DNA of 21,816 nucleotides, taken from positions 1-21,816 of the IMG/VR virus record IMGVR_UViG_3300029258_003087; one strand, 5' to 3'. Below are positions 20,662-21,816 of the stretch, piece after piece. A model generated the notes under the pieces. That model worked only from the letters and a program-made list of their open reading frames with translations, had not been told where the DNA came from and did not search any database. The stretch is from a virus. The first letter of the stretch is position 1; the number at the start of each line of letters is the position of its first letter. The position numbers were made by a program, and so were the translations under genes.

Positions 20662-21101
20662 TGGCGACGGCACCCACATTGCCAGCCCTGCCGGACGAGC
20701 CCGCTGAGATCGAGAGGGAAAACGGGTCGTGGTTCGAGTTGTCGCTTGGGACGCTGTCCGGACGCGTGGAGACGAGCGCCGGGGAATACTCAATGGTTCT
20801 GGGTCAGTTGGAGTCTCACGAATTGGCGACGATTTCGACCGGCGACTATGTCGAGGTGACTCAAGAAGATGTGGATCTCTCAGGTGTCGATTACATCACG
20901 TTTCCGGCCGAGGTGATCGGCCGAGAGCTCGGAGCGGTCAACGTCGCCTGGGTGGCGTCGGTCATCGTCGGCGGCACCGTATTTGTCGAGAAAGAGATCA
21001 AACCTGAGAAGGAAACGAGTTGGGCCGACTTCCGCGCCCCCGTGACTTTGATTACCGGAACGGCGGATGTCACAGTCCGCCTGACCGTTGTAGAGGTGTA
21101 A
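20661..21101 (+). CDS. Small beta-rich structural protein of unknown function
   Basis: 146 residues from ATG 20661 in a TAATG overlap with the LamG-like gene; a reading frame open further upstream is not credible as it would lie inside that gene. After a Pro-rich start (PTLPALPDEPAEIER) come clear strands: WFELSLGTLSGRVE, DYVEVTQEDVD, YITFPAEVIG, NVAWVASVIVGGTVFVE, APVTLITGTADVTVRLTVVEV. This could be an immunoglobulin-like or similar beta-sandwich domain. I do not recognise the family. Position between a LamG-like protein and a fibre gene suggests a virion adaptor or fibre-associated protein. Confidence 0.6.
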   Translation: MATAPTLPALPDEPAEIERENGSWFELSLGTLSGRVETSAGEYSMVLGQLESHELATISTGDYVEVTQEDVDLSGVDYITFPAEVIGRELGAVNVAWVASVIVGGTVFVEKEIKPEKETSWADFRAPVTLITGTADVTVRLTVVEV

Positions 21102-21103
21102 GA

Positions 21104-21816
21104 ATGACAGCCTTGGTAACGGCAATGGGAGTTTCATGGCCGACGGAGTGGGACGACCCATTTATTGATGAAATCGAGCTGACACAGCAGGACGTGGACA
21201 ACATCAAAGAGGATGCTGACCTGATGCTGATCGGCGGTGGCACGACGTCGCTTGTGGGTGATCTTTTTTCATGGTCAGCGCCGTTCTACGTTTATTCGAC
21301 TCGGGCCGGAACATTCATCACAATCTCGGCCGGTTCGGTGACCGTAACCGATGGAAATCATATTTATTTCACGCCATCAACGCGACCGATACCAACGGAG
21401 ACACGGACGTTAACGGTCGGCTCGGCGGTTCCGGCCGGTGCGGTGTGGATTGGAACGCGTAGCGGTTCGGCGGTTTCGCTGCGGAGTGAAGGTTCTGGCC
21501 CTGTCACGGTTACGCTGGACGAGGCCTACCAGGGCGGCAGCTCAATAACGGCAGCTTCGGGCGCTGTTACGGTCACGGTCCCGGACACATCTAACAATGT
21601 CGCTCTTCGGCTGACACAAAATGATGTAACGAACGATCCGTCCGCTCTTCTTATCACCAATACTGCGGATTACGCCTCCGGAAGTTATTCTATCGAGCTT
21701 GCCGGGACGAATCGGACGATCGTTAGTGCTGGCGCAGATCTTACCATTGAAACCACAACGTCCGGAGACATAAATATAAACCCAGCGGTGGATGTAAATT
21801 TTGCCGTGGCCGGAAA
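21104..21816 (+). CDS. N-terminal part of a tail-fibre-like protein (partial, runs off the end)
   Basis: The frame opens at ATG 21104, two bases after the previous stop, and is open for 237 codons to the window edge with no stop. Residues 1-45 hold an acidic helical segment (DEIELTQQDVDNIKEDADL). Residues about 50-130 form a beta domain with FYVYSTRAG, ITISAGSVTVTDGNHIYF and AGAVWIGTRSGSAVSLR, a unit often at the fibre start. From about 138, VTLDEAYQGGSSITAASG, ALRLTQNDVTNDPSALLIT and TTSGDININPAVDVNF have the 'L-x-x-A-Y-x-x-G-x-x-I' and stacked-strand character of trimeric phage fibres. It is likely the receptor-binding fibre or its shaft. The rest, including any chaperone or lectin tip, lies outside the window. 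Confidence 0.65.
   Translation, partial: MTALVTAMGVSWPTEWDDPFIDEIELTQQDVDNIKEDADLMLIGGGTTSLVGDLFSWSAPFYVYSTRAGTFITISAGSVTVTDGNHIYFTPSTRPIPTETRTLTVGSAVPAGAVWIGTRSGSAVSLRSEGSGPVTVTLDEAYQGGSSITAASGAVTVTVPDTSNNVALRLTQNDVTNDPSALLITNTADYASGSYSIELAGTNRTIVSAGADLTIETTTSGDININPAVDVNFAVAG

Noticed and set aside
21271-21462. 63-codon plus-strand frame near the right end
   Set aside because: It lies within the longer open fibre frame from 21104 and has no SD or recognisable content.
1-21816. CRISPR arrays, tRNAs, insertion sequences, attachment sites
   Set aside because: No evenly spaced direct repeats, cloverleaf-like segments, transposase motifs or terminal inverted repeats were seen on either strand.

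Overview
The window is a dense, single-strand (+) block of late structural genes from a tailed phage or prophage with a contractile tail (myovirus-type Caudoviricetes). No gene for integration, replication, packaging or lysis, no tRNA, and no convincing minus-strand gene is visible. Both ends cut through genes, so this is an internal slice. The host cannot be named: Shine-Dalgarno (SD) sequences are bacterial-looking, and hand counts of single 60-base lines give roughly 45-47% G+C in the first ~1.4 kb and about 55-70% in lines sampled further right.

Layout: (1) 1-1780, AT-richer: the C-terminal end of a fibre/decoration-like protein, an HxGH nucleotidyltransferase resembling archaeal/eukaryotic-type phosphopantetheine adenylyltransferase, a DNRLRE-like beta-sandwich protein, and a small phage protein. 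(2) 1848-5234: head-tail junction: connector, head-closure/stopper candidate, gpG-like tail completion protein, and a tail-terminator candidate with an IPT/TIG domain in front. (3) 5292-11867: tail shaft: sheath, tube, two tail assembly chaperone frames, tape measure. (4) 11867-17404: hub and baseplate: tube-initiator/hub-like protein, LysM protein, gpD-like hub, gpV-like spike, an unknown Cys-rich helical protein, gpW/gp25 wedge, gpJ-like wedge. (5) 17404-21816: baseplate-periphery and fibre proteins: an 850-residue mosaic beta protein, a LamG-like protein, a small beta protein, and the start of a tail-fibre-like gene that runs off the end and has no stop codon in the window.

Genes are tightly packed. 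Many junctions are TAATG or ATGA stop-start overlaps, which suggests one long translationally coupled transcript with a boosted SD in front of the sheath gene.

The most notable points: a canonical -1 slippery heptamer (CCCTTTC, 8735-8741) joins the two chaperone frames, and the second frame has no credible start of its own; a flagellin-IN-like beta domain has been inserted in three different virion proteins, and in the sheath one copy appears nested inside another; an in-frame A AAA AAG heptamer in the gpD-like hub would give a shortened hub; a CoA-pathway-like nucleotidyltransferase lies among structural genes; and an unknown hydrophobic Cys-rich protein sits between spike and wedge. Family calls are from reading the sequence by eye; no database search was run.
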